Source: Oceanobacillus saliphilus (lineage in GTDB: Bacteria; Bacillota; Bacilli; Bacillales; Amphibacillaceae). Taken from it: 64,000 nt of DNA. Below, in pieces: positions 23,598 through 32,573 of this stretch. Made by a program: the position numbers and the translations under genes. Under the pieces are notes generated by a model, which did not search any database, was not told the DNA's origin, and was given only the letters and a program-made list of their open reading frames with translations. Numbering within the stretch: the stretch's first letter is position 1; each line of letters starts with the position of its first letter. Where the stretch lies: assembly GCF_023522835.1 (NCBI RefSeq), contig NZ_JALCZU010000001.1, positions 186,001 through 250,000 on the forward strand, written 5' to 3'.

Positions 23598-25352
23598 TTG
23601 AGCAAAACAAAAAACAAAAGACCAAATATCCTTGTTATCCTTGTTGATGAGGAACGATTTCCAACGGTTTATGAAAACGAAGATCTAAAAGAATGGCGTA
23701 AAAATCATTTGAAAACACGGGAGCTTTTACGAGAAAATGGTATGTCATTCTTAAATCATTATATTGGAAGCTCAGCTTGTTCACCTAGTAGAACAACGCT
23801 TTACACCGGCCAATACCCTTCCCTGCACGGGGTCACGCAAACGACAGGTGCTGCGAAGGGAGGTTTTGATCCAGATGTATACTGGCTTGATTCCAATACA
23901 GTCCCTACTTTAGGTGACTATTTTCGTTCTGCAGGTTATCGAACGTTTTGGAAAGGGAAATGGCATGCTTCCGATGAGGATCTTATTGTTCCGGCAAGTC
24001 ATGATGCAATGCTGAGCTTTAACCCAAAAACAGGGGTCCCAGTTCCCGAAAAACAACAGCTTTATTTACATGCAAATCGACTAGATTCCTATGGATTTGA
24101 AGGATGGATTGGCCCGGAACCACATGGATCAAACCCACGAAATTCAGCTTCCTCTGCTGCGATTGGGTTAAGTGGACGTGATTTTGTTTATTCGGAAGAG
24201 GTTGTTCGATTAATTAACTCCCTAGAAGGGGAAGCACAGGCAACTAATCACAAGCCTTGGTTAATTGTTTCATCATTTGTAAATCCACATGATATTACCC
24301 TATTTGGTCTATTCACACAATTACTGCCAACATTTGATTTTTCTGTAGATCCTTCTGTTCCTTTTATACCACCAGCACCGACAGCAAATGAAAACCTACT
24401 TACGAAGCCCACAGCCCAAAGTAGTTATCGAGACGTTTATCAGCAGGCATTACAACCTACATTAGAGACACCTTCTTACAGGCAACTATACTATTCGCTC
24501 CATAAGCAGGTTGATGATGAAATGTATAAAGTATTTACCGCTCTTAAGCAGTCTATTTTCTATGAAGATACAATTGTGGTATTTACTGCAGATCATGGTA
24601 GTCTCGTTGGGGCCCATGGAGGATTGTTTCAAAAATGGCATAATGCCTATGAGGAAGCACTTCATGTACCACTCATTATACACAGTCCTAAATTCTTTGC
24701 TGACGGTAAAGAAACGGATATGCTGACAAGTCATGTGGACATTGTTCCCACTTTATTAGGACTTGCAGACATTGATGTGCAAGCAGTACAAAGTAATCTG
24801 AAAAAAGATCATACAGAGGTCCATCCCCTAGTCGGTCGTGACCTATCTTCGTTACTGAACGGAAATCTGAAAAATACACGAGTTGAAGAGGCACTTTACT
24901 TTATGACAGATGATGAATTTTCAAAAGGTCTCAATCAATACACGCTAACTGGGCAACCATATGAGGCGGTTATACAGCCTAATCATTTGGAAACTGTCAT
25001 CGTCAAACTACCAACAGGAGATAAGAATTCGAAGGAAATTTGGAAGTTCACCCGTTACTTCGATAATCCACAATTTTGGAGTAATCCAGGCGTAGAAGAT
25101 GTGCAAACGATTCAGAAAAAAGCCACAGATATTTCAGAGAGTCATCAGGCTGCTCTTTGTATTACAACCACCAAAACGCAGCCAGTCCCGGATCAATTTG
25201 AATTATATAATATAACGAAAGATCCATTGGAAGAAATAAACCTTGCACACCCTATACATGAAACCCCTGAATCAAAAGTGATTCAAAACCTATTAACAGG
25301 AATTCTTAAAGAACAACGCAGGCAAAAAAGACTTACTCCTTCTAGTGGTTAG
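23598..25352 (+). CDS. Cys-type sulfatase family hydrolase
   Basis: 584 residues of the alkaline-phosphatase-like sulfatase family. N-terminal NILVILVDEERF holds the first metal Asp (D17). The formylglycine motif is CSPSRTTLYTGQYPSLHG with C61. Later metal and active-site residues lie in FRSAGYRTFWKGKWH and VFTADHGSLVGAHGGLFQKW. Enzymes of this type cleave sulfate esters or, in some branches, phosphonate and phosphate monoesters or diesters, and need conversion of C61 to formylglycine. No maturase gene is seen here. TTG start at 23598 with AGGAGGG. No signal peptide, so it acts in the cytoplasm, which fits prior uptake by the divergent ABC system. Confidence 0.9.
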   Translation: MSKTKNKRPNILVILVDEERFPTVYENEDLKEWRKNHLKTRELLRENGMSFLNHYIGSSACSPSRTTLYTGQYPSLHGVTQTTGAAKGGFDPDVYWLDSNTVPTLGDYFRSAGYRTFWKGKWHASDEDLIVPASHDAMLSFNPKTGVPVPEKQQLYLHANRLDSYGFEGWIGPEPHGSNPRNSASSAAIGLSGRDFVYSEEVVRLINSLEGEAQATNHKPWLIVSSFVNPHDITLFGLFTQLLPTFDFSVDPSVPFIPPAPTANENLLTKPTAQSSYRDVYQQALQPTLETPSYRQLYYSLHKQVDDEMYKVFTALKQSIFYEDTIVVFTADHGSLVGAHGGLFQKWHNAYEEALHVPLIIHSPKFFADGKETDMLTSHVDIVPTLLGLADIDVQAVQSNLKKDHTEVHPLVGRDLSSLLNGNLKNTRVEEALYFMTDDEFSKGLNQYTLTGQPYEAVIQPNHLETVIVKLPTGDKNSKEIWKFTRYFDNPQFWSNPGVEDVQTIQKKATDISESHQAALCITTTKTQPVPDQFELYNITKDPLEEINLAHPIHETPESKVIQNLLTGILKEQRRQKRLTPSSG

Positions 25353-25380
25353 GAAGCAGCGGGACGGTTCTCGTGCTTCC
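25352..25380. repeat. Dispersed palindromic repeat, copy A
   Basis: GGAAGCA, 15 inner bases containing GGGACGGTTC, then TGCTTCC. The first base is also the last base of the sulfatase stop codon. The complement of the copy at 47444 is nearly the same 29-base sequence. It may serve as the sulfatase terminator. Confidence 0.65.
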
Positions 25381-25420
25381 TTTAGAATAAGAAATAGTAG
25401 TTTTAACAGCCCTTATGCAA

Positions 25421-25457
25421 CATGATTTTCATTCGCAACCCTTTTATGAAAATCATG
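25421..25457. repeat. Long-armed relative of the 52-bp hairpin
   Basis: CATGATTTTCAT (25421-25432) and ATGAAAATCATG (25446-25457), perfect 12-base arms with a 13-base loop. The inner arm GATTTTCAT/ATGAAAATC has the form of the array arms, on the other side of the sulfatase gene. Confidence 0.6.
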
Positions 25458-25476
25458 CTTTGGCTGTTCTCAGCGT

Positions 25477-25503
25477 GGAAGCAGGAGAACCTTCCGTGCT
25501 TCC
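25477..25503. repeat. Dispersed palindromic repeat, variant
   Basis: GGAAGCA-N13-TGCTTCC with inner GGAGAACCTTCCG. The outer arms are those of copies at 25352 and 47444. Confidence 0.55.
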
Positions 25504-25688
25504 ATCTTTACGCTTTAAAAACAGGTTTGAGGGAATCCTCGAAACTTGGAACGTGGTAGGAGGGCAGGAACCTGCATTCCATGTTAATTCTAGGGAATAA
25601 TTATTTTTTTATACTAGTATCGAATGTTATTGCATAGATCTACCATTTCTAGGATAATAGGATCAAATTAATCATTAGGAGGTTAGTA

Positions 25689-26420
25689 ATGGTGAGAAAA
25701 TACCTAATACTATTGTTACCTGTTTTATTTTTAGTAGCATGTTCAGAAGAAACTGTGGACATTGAAGGGGAAGCACTCAATTATGAAGAATTACAAGCTA
25801 AAACGGAAGAAGCAGAACAAGAATTAGAATCTATCCATGACGAATTGATAGAAAAAGAGAATGAATTATCAGATGTTAAAAATGCTATTGTTGAAAATAA
25901 CGAAAAGTATGAAGGCTTAGAAGAATTAGCTAGTAATAGAGCTAGTATTACGAAAGAAGTTGAAGATGCAGAAAATAAATTAGAGTCGCTTCAAGCTGAA
26001 ATCAGTAAACTAGAAGATGAACTTGTTATAGCAGCAGAAAAAGCCGAATCGGAAGAAGTCATTGAAGAAACAACAGAGGGACAAAAATCAGAAGCTGCGG
26101 CTACAGAGAAAACCGTAGAAAAATCTGATGAAACACTATCACAAAAAAATGCAGTGAATATGGCTAAAAGTTATTTAGACTATACGGCTTTTTCTAAAAG
26201 TGGCTTAATAGAACAATTAAAATATGAAGGATTTAATGATGAGGACGCTACTTATGCAGTAAATCAAATAAGTGTTAATTGGAAACAGCAAGCGGTAAAA
26301 ATGGCTGAAAGTTACTTGGAATATACAAGTTTCTCAAGAAGCGGTTTAATTGAACAGTTAATGTATGAAGGTTTTAGCAATGAGGATGCTACTCATGCAG
26401 TAGATACAGTGGGACTTTAA
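25689..26420 (+). CDS. Ltp-family lipoprotein with two Ltp domains
   Basis: 243 residues. Signal peptide with lipobox LVAC (Cys about 19), then a long charged coiled-coil (residues 30-120), an acidic linker, and two tandem repeats of about 45 residues (AVNMAKSYLDYTAFSKSGLI...; AVKMAESYLEYTSFSRSGLI...), which match the host cell surface-exposed lipoprotein (Ltp) domain. Prophage-encoded Ltp of Streptococcus phage TP-J34 blocks DNA injection by other phages. TAGGAGG lies upstream. It is solitary, without phage genes around, so a defence role is only a possibility. Confidence 0.85.
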   Translation: MVRKYLILLLPVLFLVACSEETVDIEGEALNYEELQAKTEEAEQELESIHDELIEKENELSDVKNAIVENNEKYEGLEELASNRASITKEVEDAENKLESLQAEISKLEDELVIAAEKAESEEVIEETTEGQKSEAAATEKTVEKSDETLSQKNAVNMAKSYLDYTAFSKSGLIEQLKYEGFNDEDATYAVNQISVNWKQQAVKMAESYLEYTSFSRSGLIEQLMYEGFSNEDATHAVDTVGL

Positions 26421-26573
26421 AATTTCGGGTACTATTTAGTATTCTAAAGAGAAATAATAATAGAGTAAATAAAGAAAAGTAGCGATTTATAGGACTGGTT
26501 TCAAAAGTAAAGTTCCAATTCCAATCCATATTAGCAGAGACATTTACGTCTTTCTCACCCGGCATGGAACATG

Positions 26574-26612
26574 GAAAAAAAGAAGGAGGAATAGGTTATT
26601 TGTCTCTCCTCC
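26574..26612 (-). terminator. Terminator of RraA gene 1
   Basis: Minus strand GGAGGA-N16-TCCTCC followed by TTCTTTTTTT. Confidence 0.65.
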
Positions 26613-26622
26613 CTCCTAATTA

Positions 26623-27105
26623 TTAAAGAAGTGCTGTTTTCGAAACAATCACACCGTCTTCATCGGCATAGACATAATCTCCTGGAGTCCAATGTACATT
26701 ACCAAAAGAAAAACTTACATCTCGTTCTCCTATCCCATTCTTTTTACTTTTTAATGGGTTTGTCCCTAGAGCAAAGATACCAATATCCATCGATGCAAGA
26801 TCCGCTGAGTCACGAACACAGCCATTAATGATGACTCCTGCAAGGCCCCTGGAAACTGCAATACCGGCAAGACGACCCCCCATTAAGGCACAGTTTTTTG
26901 AACCGCCTCCATGAACAACAATCACAGAACCTGTAGGCACAGACTCAAGTGCTTTCAAAAACAGGACATTATCTTCGTATACACGAACAGTTTCTATTTT
27001 ACCTGAAAAACGTTTTCTGTTTCCGTACGAACGGAAATCTAGATCACAAACCTGAACCTTGCTCGCATGCTCATCACATAAATCTGCTGTTTTAAAGTTT
27101 GCCAT
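26623..27105 (-). CDS. RraA-family protein 1 (aldolase/decarboxylase-like)
   Basis: 160 residues, RraA fold. VHGGGSKNCALMGGRLAGIA followed by VSRGLAGVIINGCVRDSADL contains the G-G...R-D metal and substrate residues found in 4-hydroxy-4-methyl-2-oxoglutarate/4-carboxy-4-hydroxy-2-oxoadipate aldolases and oxaloacetate decarboxylases. Family members also include RNase E inhibitors, unlikely here because of the catabolic neighbours. GATGGGTGGA precedes the ATG. A second family member lies at 31880. Confidence 0.85.
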   Translation of the reverse strand: MANFKTADLCDEHASKVQVCDLDFRSYGNRKRFSGKIETVRVYEDNVLFLKALESVPTGSVIVVHGGGSKNCALMGGRLAGIAVSRGLAGVIINGCVRDSADLASMDIGIFALGTNPLKSKKNGIGERDVSFSFGNVHWTPGDYVYADEDGVIVSKTALL

Positions 27106-27477
27106 TTAATTCCACCCATCTTAATATTCAAAATACTTATCTTTATTATGAAGGAAATTAATAGAATTGCAAGATGCCTGGCACTTTGCTTAATTTTTTT
27201 CGATAAAAAATATAGTAAAAAATGGGAACTAGGTCTATCTAAAACCCTGCTCCCTTTTTTTACCTTTAAAATCAAAACTTAATGTAAATATTTAACAAAT
27301 ATGGGGTTTGATTCCACTAATGCAAGGCCAATGGGGCAGACACCTGCATTCTGTATTAATATTCCATTGCAAATAATGTTATTCCCTATCAATTAGATAT
27401 TGTTTTAAGACTCTTCATATATCACTTCATTTATTTATACACTTCTCTTAGCATGTCAATAGTTCATTTCTATTTCA
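27106..27477. other. 372-base gap with repeat patch
   Basis: Contains a weak rightward hairpin with T-run (27224-27260), ATGCCTGGCAC at 27174 and a dispersed patch GGGGCAGACACCTGCATTC (27332-27350) whose end recurs at 46396. No gene is supported. Confidence 0.4.
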
Positions 27478-27857
27478 TTACTTCTTATATCTATCAATAA
27501 TATTATTTTGTCTATATGTGTAAACTTCCCTTAATTCTAATGTTATTGAAAGTCCACGATTCGCATATAAACCAGCAAAATGTTCTTTCATAACGCTAAA
27601 CAGTTCCTCACAAATAGCCTTCTTCTTTTCTTCACTTCGTCCTGGTTTAATCTGGACATAACCATGAACTAAAGCATCATCTTCTAAGCCTTCTCCAATT
27701 TGATAGTCATGAACTTCAATTGCTCTTGTCTTTATACCACACCAACTGAGAATTCCTTAGGATGTGATATAAATACATTACAAATTTTTTCTAGCAACTT
27801 TGGAATATCCGCCTCATACTTGATATTATCTGAGTACTCAACAATGAAATTAGGCAT
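27478..27857 (-). pseudogene. 5-carboxymethyl-2-hydroxymuconate isomerase, frameshifted
   Basis: Reads MPNFIVEYSDNIKYEADIPK...SHPKEFSVG, then a stop. Two bases further the frame resumes GIKTRAIEVHDYQIGEGLED and ends NNIIDRYKK at 27478. The N-terminal Pro after Met is the tautomerase catalytic residue. The extra GT in a GTGTGG run (about 27738-27745) explains the shift. The total of 380 bases is 3n+2. Ribosome site AAGGAGG is intact. The family (HpaF/CHMI) acts in homoprotocatechuate degradation. Probably inactive unless this is a sequencing error. Confidence 0.85.
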
Positions 27858-27879
27858 ACACCGGCCTCCTTCCTTCAAT

Positions 27880-28656
27880 TTAAAGTAGTGGAAAACCTTG
27901 TTTCTTTAGGTAATCTTTAATATCTAATCTTCTAGGTTCTTTTCGTTTATCAATCATTACTTGGCTCCAAGTTTTGTTTAATCTTTTACCAGTCAATCGA
28001 TTTTCATAGTGCTCTTTCATTTCTAAATCATACTCATTTAAATAATTTTCAACCTTTTCAAACGTTGGATACTCATCATCAAAGTAAATGGCTTCAAATG
28101 GCAATCTCGGTTTGACATCTGCAACCTCTTCTTCAATCGGTACTCCAATGCACATGCCAAACACTGGATAAGTTAATTCAGGCAAATGGAGTAAATTAGA
28201 TACTTTTTCGATGTTATTTCTGATTCCACCTGTATACACAATTCCATATCCTAGAGCTTCAGCTGCAATCGCAGTATTCTGAGCAGCTAAGGCTGCGTCC
28301 ACAGTTGCTACAATAAACATTTCTGTAGTTTCCATAGACGTTTTCATGTCAATTCCTTCACGCTTTCCCAGAGCATTAATACGGTGAAGATCCGCACAAA
28401 ACACAAAAAAATGTGAACTGATTGCTACATGTGGCTGGTTTCCCACTAGATCTACTAATAGTTCTCGTTTTTCAGGTGAAGAAACATTAACAATAGAGTA
28501 TGCTTGACCATGACTCGACGAAGAAGATGTTCGAGTTGCGGAAAGTATTTTCTCTAAATCTTCGCTTGGAATCTTTTCGTCAGTAAATTTCCTTACTGAA
28601 CGATGACTCGTAATACTATCAATAAAATCAGTATTTCTTCTACGTTGATACATCAT
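27880..28656 (-). CDS. Nitroreductase-family NAD(P)H oxidoreductase (NfsA/Frp-like)
   Basis: About 258 residues. FMN-binding nitroreductase fold with HRSVRKFTDEKIP (residues 19-31), YSIVNVSSPEKRE and IAAEALGYGIVYTGGIRNNI. The C-terminal extension (RLNKTWSQVM...LDIKDYLKKQGFPLL) is typical of the NfsA/Frp type. I place the start at the ATG-ATG near 28656, since AAGGGG is better spaced there than for 28665. It reduces nitro groups, quinones or flavin. It lies 20 bases behind the aldehyde dehydrogenase, so it is in the same transcript. Confidence 0.87.
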   Translation of the reverse strand: MMYQRRRNTDFIDSITSHRSVRKFTDEKIPSEDLEKILSATRTSSSSSHGQAYSIVNVSSPEKRELLVDLVGNQPHVAISSHFFVFCADLHRINALGKREGIDMKTSMETTEMFIVATVDAALAAQNTAIAAEALGYGIVYTGGIRNNIEKVSNLLHLPELTYPVFGMCIGVPIEEEVADVKPRLPFEAIYFDDEYPTFEKVENYLNEYDLEMKEHYENRLTGKRLNKTWSQVMIDKRKEPRRLDIKDYLKKQGFPLL

Positions 28657-28685
28657 TACATACACCCCTTCATATAAAATTTATT

Positions 28686-30155
28686 TTAAATTTGCATCAT
28701 AAATGGATTACGCTTGTCATCGGATAAATTAATCATCACATTCTTTGTTTGGGTATACTCATGTAATGTATGCCAGCTTCGCTCACGGCCAAAACCACTC
28801 TGTTTCATCCCCCCAAATGGGGTACCAACTTGGGAAGTACGATATGTGTTGACCCACACATTTCCAACCTCAAGCTGCTTGGCAGTTTTATGAGCTTTTT
28901 GTAAATCCCTTGTCCAAATCCCTGCTGCTAAACCATAAATGGAATCATTGGCTAACTCAATTGCATGATCAACATGATCAAAAGGAAGAATGGTTAACAC
29001 TGGACCAAAAATCTCCTCACAAGCAATTGTGATTTTGGGGTCTTCAGTATAAAATATCGTAGGTTTAATAAAATAACCTTTAAGATTATCGTTTTCTAAA
29101 GCTGACCCGCCACAAAGTAACTCTGCGCCTTCTTGTTTAGCTTCATTTATCATTGATAAAATTTTGTCAAATTGATTTTTGTTAGCAACTGGACCCATTT
29201 GGGTAGATTCTTCAAAAGGATCACCAAGCTTAATCGAATTAGTAATTGCAACTAGTTCATCTTTTACCACTTCAAGTACTGAACGCTGTACAAGTAGTCG
29301 TGAGCCAGCGATACACGTCTGCCCTGCAGCCCCAAATATACCAGCAATCGCCCCAACAACAGCCTTTTCTAAGTCAGCATCCTCAAAAATAATATTTGGT
29401 GATTTTCCACCTAGCTCAAGCGAAATCGGAATTAGATTATCACTAACCGCTTTCGAGATTACCCTAGCTGTATTTGTTCCTCCTGTAAAACTTACCTTTC
29501 CAACAAGTCTGTGCCTCACCAGAGCATCTCCTGTTGCACCATTGCCAGTGACCACATTGACTACTCCTCTTGGGAAACCTGCTTCCTCAATAAGGTGTGC
29601 AAATTCTAGTGTTGAAGCACTTGCATATTCAGACGGTTTAATTACGACCGTATTCCCTGTTGCAAGTGCGGGTGCAAGCTTATTTGCCAATAGAGGCAAT
29701 GGAGAATTCCAGGCAGTAATTATCGCTACTACACCAATTGGTTCTAAGGTTGTGTAGTCAAGTAACTCTTGATTATCCAAAGGAATTAAATTACCCATTA
29801 ATTTATCAGCATATCCAGCAAAATATCGATAATTTCTTGCAGTAAATAAAACCTGATTTCTAGTTTCACTTAGAACTTTTCCATTATCACTTGATTCTAT
29901 CCTCGCTAAATGCTCTACATTCTCTTCAATCAAATCGGCTAAACGATTGAGAAGTCTTGCTCTTTCTAATCCATTTGTTTCTTTCCATGTTCGAAAAGCA
30001 TCATGAGCAACTTCTACCGTTTCAGATATTTCTTCTTTTGATAATAATGGAATCTGTGCCCATATTTCCTGATTACAGGGGTTGTAGGAAGGTATAAATT
30101 CTCCTGTACGACCATTCTTCCATTCGTTATCAACAAAAACTTTATAAGTTTTCAT
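28686..30155 (-). CDS. NAD(P)-dependent aldehyde dehydrogenase
   Basis: 489 residues, complete ALDH. ITAWNSPLPLLANKLAPALA near the catalytic Asn, FTGGTNTARVI nucleotide-binding loop, ISLELGGKSPNIIFEDADL with catalytic Glu, and GQTCIAGSRLL with catalytic Cys. The C-terminus contains GMKQSGFGRE. It oxidises an aldehyde to the acid. The neighbouring ThDP enzyme may produce that aldehyde by decarboxylation of a 2-oxo acid (inference). The CHM-isomerase remnant would fit an HpaE-like role, but no sequence feature fixes this. Confidence 0.92.
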   Translation of the reverse strand: MKTYKVFVDNEWKNGRTGEFIPSYNPCNQEIWAQIPLLSKEEISETVEVAHDAFRTWKETNGLERARLLNRLADLIEENVEHLARIESSDNGKVLSETRNQVLFTARNYRYFAGYADKLMGNLIPLDNQELLDYTTLEPIGVVAIITAWNSPLPLLANKLAPALATGNTVVIKPSEYASASTLEFAHLIEEAGFPRGVVNVVTGNGATGDALVRHRLVGKVSFTGGTNTARVISKAVSDNLIPISLELGGKSPNIIFEDADLEKAVVGAIAGIFGAAGQTCIAGSRLLVQRSVLEVVKDELVAITNSIKLGDPFEESTQMGPVANKNQFDKILSMINEAKQEGAELLCGGSALENDNLKGYFIKPTIFYTEDPKITIACEEIFGPVLTILPFDHVDHAIELANDSIYGLAAGIWTRDLQKAHKTAKQLEVGNVWVNTYRTSQVGTPFGGMKQSGFGRERSWHTLHEYTQTKNVMINLSDDKRNPFMMQI

Positions 30156-30193
30156 ATTAACTCTCCATTCTATGTCCTACCACTAATATTCAA

Positions 30194-31816
30194 TTACAAG
30201 TCACGAATAACATTAAATTGTTTATGATAGGAACTAGCATTAATTTTTGCTTCAATAATACATGGCATTTGGTTGTTTGAAGCAAGGGCCTCTTTCAATG
30301 CACTTCGTAATTCTTCCTCTGTTGACGCTATCCATCCATTGGCACTAAAACTTTCTGCAAACTTCACATAATTTGGTGCAACAAAACCGGTTCCTGCCGT
30401 TTTAGAATATCCTTTACTTTTTTGTTTAACATCCATTAGGCTTAATTTTTGATCCGAAAATACAATATTAATAACTGGCCACTTATTTTGAACTGCAGTG
30501 GCAATATCCGGAAGTCTCATCATAAAACCACCATCACCAGTCAGAGATGCAACCGTCTTATGTGGAAAGAGATGTTTTAAGGCCATAGCTGATGGTAACG
30601 CAAAACCCATTGTCGCTAACCCATTCGATAAAAAGAAACTTCGAGGATTCATCGCATTCCACAGTTGTGTAACAATTAGTTTACTAGCACCAACATCTGT
30701 TGTCATTAATGTATCTAAAGGTAAGACTTCTTGAGAAATTTCCACAACACGGTTGGCTGTAAGGCCATCTGCTTCATAGCTAAGTTTTTCATATACTTCT
30801 CTTCTGTGTTGAATAACATCATTAACTTTCCAGTGGCTATTTCCTTCTTTCATTAAATAATTAATTGCTTTTAAAGATTTTTTAATGTTTCCTACTACAT
30901 CCACATCTGCATAATACATTTCTTCTATATTAGGAGCTGCGTTTAAGGAAACAATTTTTTGAGAATAAGACCATTTTTTAGGTAATAACTCAACTGGATC
31001 TAGACCAATTGCGACAATTAAGTCACATTTTTCAAAGATTGATGCTTCCAATTTTCCTCCCATAAATAATCCTAGAGACATTTCATGACCATCTGAAACT
31101 GCACCTTTGGCTTTGGCAGTTTTGAATATTGGAATGTTCCACTTCGAAACTAGGTTCTCTAGCAACTCAAATTGTTCACCGGAACCATGATTAATTGCAA
31201 GGCCAGCTATAATTACTGGATATTTAGCTTTTTCGATTTCTGTGACTGCCTCTTTAATAGAATTTTCATCTGCAGATAATTGATAGGTGTTTATAGGAGC
31301 CACTTGAATTTCATCTTCAACTTCTTGTTTCACAATATCGTTAGGTACATCAAAATGAACAGGGCCATAATTAGGAGTTGTTGCTACCTTAAAGCCTCTA
31401 TTGATCATTGAATTCCAATTTGTTGCTGATAGTGTAGAAGATAGTTTTGTTATTGGTTTAAATGCATCATTATGGTTTATTTTTTGCCTTAAAGCATAAT
31501 CGACATCCTCTGTCCCATAACGATCAGTTAATGTGATTAATGGAGCACGATCTAAAAGCGCATAGGCCATACCAGGTCCGAGGCTTAATGCACCAGGACC
31601 TAAATCCGCTACAGTTATTCCTGGTACTCCTTTTATTTCCCCTACAATACTTGCCATGATTGCTGCAGTCGTTTCATGCTGTGTTAGAATAAAATCCAGA
31701 CCCATTTCGTCCATATTACATAGTAAATCACTAGATGTTCCTCCACCTGGAATTCCAAATACTGTATCAACACCAGAGACTTTTAGTTTCTGGACAATTG
31801 CTTCCCCTAATTTCAT
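30194..31816 (-). CDS. Thiamine-diphosphate-dependent enzyme (acetolactate synthase/2-oxo acid decarboxylase family)
   Basis: 540 residues with three domains. N-terminal PYR domain with catalytic Glu in LTQHETTAAIMA (about residue 48), a central domain (about 190-330) and the C-terminal PP domain with LTGDGGFMMRLPDIATAVQN and the Mg-binding loop. TDVGASKLIVTQLW and FFLSNGLATMGFALPSAMA lead into it. In the usual GDG...N motif the second part reads SDQKLSLM. Substrate probably a 2-oxo acid. AGGAGGAAGG precedes the ATG. Upstream of the ALDH by 38 bases. Confidence 0.88.
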   Translation of the reverse strand: MKLGEAIVQKLKVSGVDTVFGIPGGGTSSDLLCNMDEMGLDFILTQHETTAAIMASIVGEIKGVPGITVADLGPGALSLGPGMAYALLDRAPLITLTDRYGTEDVDYALRQKINHNDAFKPITKLSSTLSATNWNSMINRGFKVATTPNYGPVHFDVPNDIVKQEVEDEIQVAPINTYQLSADENSIKEAVTEIEKAKYPVIIAGLAINHGSGEQFELLENLVSKWNIPIFKTAKAKGAVSDGHEMSLGLFMGGKLEASIFEKCDLIVAIGLDPVELLPKKWSYSQKIVSLNAAPNIEEMYYADVDVVGNIKKSLKAINYLMKEGNSHWKVNDVIQHRREVYEKLSYEADGLTANRVVEISQEVLPLDTLMTTDVGASKLIVTQLWNAMNPRSFFLSNGLATMGFALPSAMALKHLFPHKTVASLTGDGGFMMRLPDIATAVQNKWPVINIVFSDQKLSLMDVKQKSKGYSKTAGTGFVAPNYVKFAESFSANGWIASTEEELRSALKEALASNNQMPCIIEAKINASSYHKQFNVIRDL

Positions 31817-31879
31817 GTAACCTTCCTCCTAATCTACTTTCACACAAAACTATTTAAACAGTAAGTATAGTTACAAAAA

Positions 31880-32371
31880 TCATTGTTTGATTTTATCTTT
31901 TGAAACTACTATCCCATCAGCATCAGCATACAGATGGTAACCAGGAATCCAATTAATATTCCCAAAGCTAAGGGTTACATCTCGTTCTCCCTCACTATTT
32001 TTATTTGCTTTATGACGACTTGGACATGGGTGCGTACCAACAGCCATAACACCCATATCTACTTCAGCTATTCCTTCAATGTCTCTTACAAAGCCATTAA
32101 TGATAATTCCAGCAATACCCCTATCTGCTGCAATCCCTGCTTTTCTATCGCCCATCCAAGCACAAGGTTCTCGTAATACACCGTCTAAAACGATAACAGA
32201 ACCAGGTGCAGCAGTTTCGATTGTATTCATAAATATTTCATTATCATTTTCTGTAATCCTAACCGTTGTAATCGGTCCTGAAAAAGTTTTCTTGCCTCCA
32301 TAAGAATAAAACTGCGTCTCACATACCATTAACTCATTAAAATAATGATCACATAAATCTGCTGTCTTCAC
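31880..32371 (-). CDS. RraA-family protein 2 (aldolase/decarboxylase-like)
   Basis: 163 residues, similar in length and layout to the one at 26623. SVIVLDGVLREPCAWMGDRK then AGIAADRGIAGIIINGFVRD IEGIAEVDMGV carry the catalytic R-D. The loop differs from copy 1 (LREPCAW for GGGSKNCAL), so the two may have different substrates. GTG start with AGGGGGC. First gene of the leftward RraA-ThDP-ALDH-nitroreductase unit, divergent to the two LysR genes. Confidence 0.85.
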   Translation of the reverse strand: MKTADLCDHYFNELMVCETQFYSYGGKKTFSGPITTVRITENDNEIFMNTIETAAPGSVIVLDGVLREPCAWMGDRKAGIAADRGIAGIIINGFVRDIEGIAEVDMGVMAVGTHPCPSRHKANKNSEGERDVTLSFGNINWIPGYHLYADADGIVVSKDKIKQ

Positions 32372-32573
32372 TTTTCTGCCCCCTATATCATATTTGGTAA
32401 TGAAGTAAATTCCATAAATTTAATAACTTAAAAACTAGCAATTTAGCTTGTTTAGATGTACTATTATGATATATCAATTTACTGAATATAAGAAATACTT
32501 TTACGTTATCCTTGTAATAACTTCAATTTATAACAAGAGAGGAAATGCAAGGGGAGGAGGGGCGACATTTAAA
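32372..32573. promoter_or_regulatory. Divergent promoter region with shared motif
   Basis: About 200 bases between the RraA unit and the LysR pair. TTTACTGAATA (32478-32488) recurs at 44104 and, with one change, at 45968. Candidate LysR target. Confidence 0.45.

Larger units (their letters stand above)
25353..25688. other. 336-base intergenic region made of palindromes
   Basis: Carries copy A of the dispersed repeat, a 12-base-arm hairpin (25421), a related palindrome (25477) and a third patch (25551-25594) with AACCTGCATTCC as also seen at 46396. No supported gene. Confidence 0.5.

Noticed and set aside
25415-25600. 61-codon ORF behind the sulfatase
   Set aside because: It consists of palindromic repeat DNA and has no ribosome site.
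32448-32573. N-terminal extension of the first tandem LysR protein
   Set aside because: The GGGGAGGAGGGG site and family alignment place the start at 32574.
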